This document shows positions 63,707-64,000 of a DNA stretch of 64,000 nt, in pieces. Both the position numbers and the translations under genes were made by a program. The notes beneath the pieces were generated by a model that worked only from the letters and a program-made list of their open reading frames with translations, did not search any database and was not told the DNA's origin. Within the stretch, counting starts at the first letter, position 1. Each line of letters starts with the position of its first letter. The DNA comes from Xylona heveae TC161 (taxonomy: Eukaryota > Ascomycota > Xylonomycetes > Xylonales > Xylonaceae): the NCBI RefSeq assembly GCF_001619985.1, contig NW_017264199.1, forward strand, positions 186,001 to 250,000, written 5' to 3'.

Positions 63707-64000
63707 CTACATTCCCGCCCATCGTTCCACAAACCTTTCCTTTGGTTTCTGTTCCTCTTTCAGCACCGTTTCTAGATCCAGTCCTGCCATTCCCTTGCCC
63801 ACGGCATCAACGTCCTGCTCGAGCTTCGTGATCGCTGTCTTGACATTGTCATCCACGAGCGTGTAATTGCAGTGCTTCGAATCCGCATAGACTGCATCGA
63901 GCAGGATTTGGGCCGTTGCATCTGCGGCAGCTAAATGCTTGGCTAGAGCGGACGGAGGAGGAGCGGGAGCTGGCGTACGTGCTGACGCAGAGTCCGAAGC
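63707..64000 (-). CDS. 3' end of an unrecognised gene, cut by the right edge
   Basis: A frame open from the window edge to a TAG at 63709-63707 gives the last 97 residues. It contains a Pro/Ala linker (TPAPAPPPSALAKHLAAADA), a helical stretch (AQILLDAVYADSKHCNYTLVDDNVKTAITKLEQDVDAVGKGM) and the ending KERFVERWAGM. Coding bias and the coiled-coil look make it credible, but I cannot name it. The 5' part lies outside the window. Confidence 0.65.
   Translation of the reverse strand, partial: ASDSASARTPAPAPPPSALAKHLAAADATAQILLDAVYADSKHCNYTLVDDNVKTAITKLEQDVDAVGKGMAGLDLETVLKEEQKPKERFVERWAGM

Overview
This is a 64-kb stretch of nuclear DNA from a filamentous ascomycete. Genes are split by many short introns (mostly 48-130 bp) with GTRNGT donors, CTRAY branch sites and YAG acceptors. 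The proteins match fungal versions of housekeeping genes. Gene content and protein style suggest Eurotiomycetes, probably Eurotiales (Aspergillus, Penicillium or Talaromyces side); this is inference, not a search result. I see no operon, CRISPR array, rRNA gene, convincing tRNA gene or intact transposon.

Left part (1-24 kb): a P4-ATPase flippase (DRS2, cut by the left edge), mitochondrial acetylornithine aminotransferase (ARG8), RNase P/MRP subunit POP7, octanoyltransferase LIP2, dual-specificity phosphatase YVH1, riboflavin kinase FMN1, copper chaperone ATX1, an Rpr2/Snm1-type RNase P/MRP subunit, CRIPT, mitochondrial ribosomal protein mL46, a CAF1/PARN-like deadenylase, a Pex26-like tail-anchored peroxin, splicing factor RDS3/PHF5A and a pinin-like protein.

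Middle (24.7-49.9 kb): a saccharopine-dehydrogenase-like membrane oxidoreductase, ribosomal protein eL43, a RING plus PHD protein, an isochorismatase-family hydrolase with a 16-nt microexon, a fungal protein with a degenerate retropepsin-like domain, bifunctional thiamine enzyme THI6 (9 exons, two of them micro), eIF5 with two upstream ORFs, the TTT-complex subunit TTI1, Xaa-Pro aminopeptidase pepP and a Kre9/Knh1-type wall protein.

Right part (50-64 kb): genes are sparser. There is a Pho80-type cyclin with a poly-Gly run, a proline-rich disordered protein, a secreted cysteine-rich pro-protein with dibasic cleavage sites, then an accessory zone with broken pieces of fungus-specific genes (a Cys-motif protein and a DUF3723-like piece), a cluster of different 7-bp tandem repeats, and the 3' end of an unidentified gene at the right edge.

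The genes do not form one pathway. Several neighbours share divergent promoters. RNA processing recurs (POP7, Rpr2/Snm1, PARN-like, RDS3, pinin), as does translation (eL43, mL46, eIF5). No clearly new multi-gene system was found. The most noteworthy signals are the heptamer repeat cluster, the degenerate retropepsin-like host domain, the secreted Cys-rich pro-protein, the eIF5 upstream ORFs and the microexons. Exon coordinates were worked out by hand from splice signals and reading-frame continuity.
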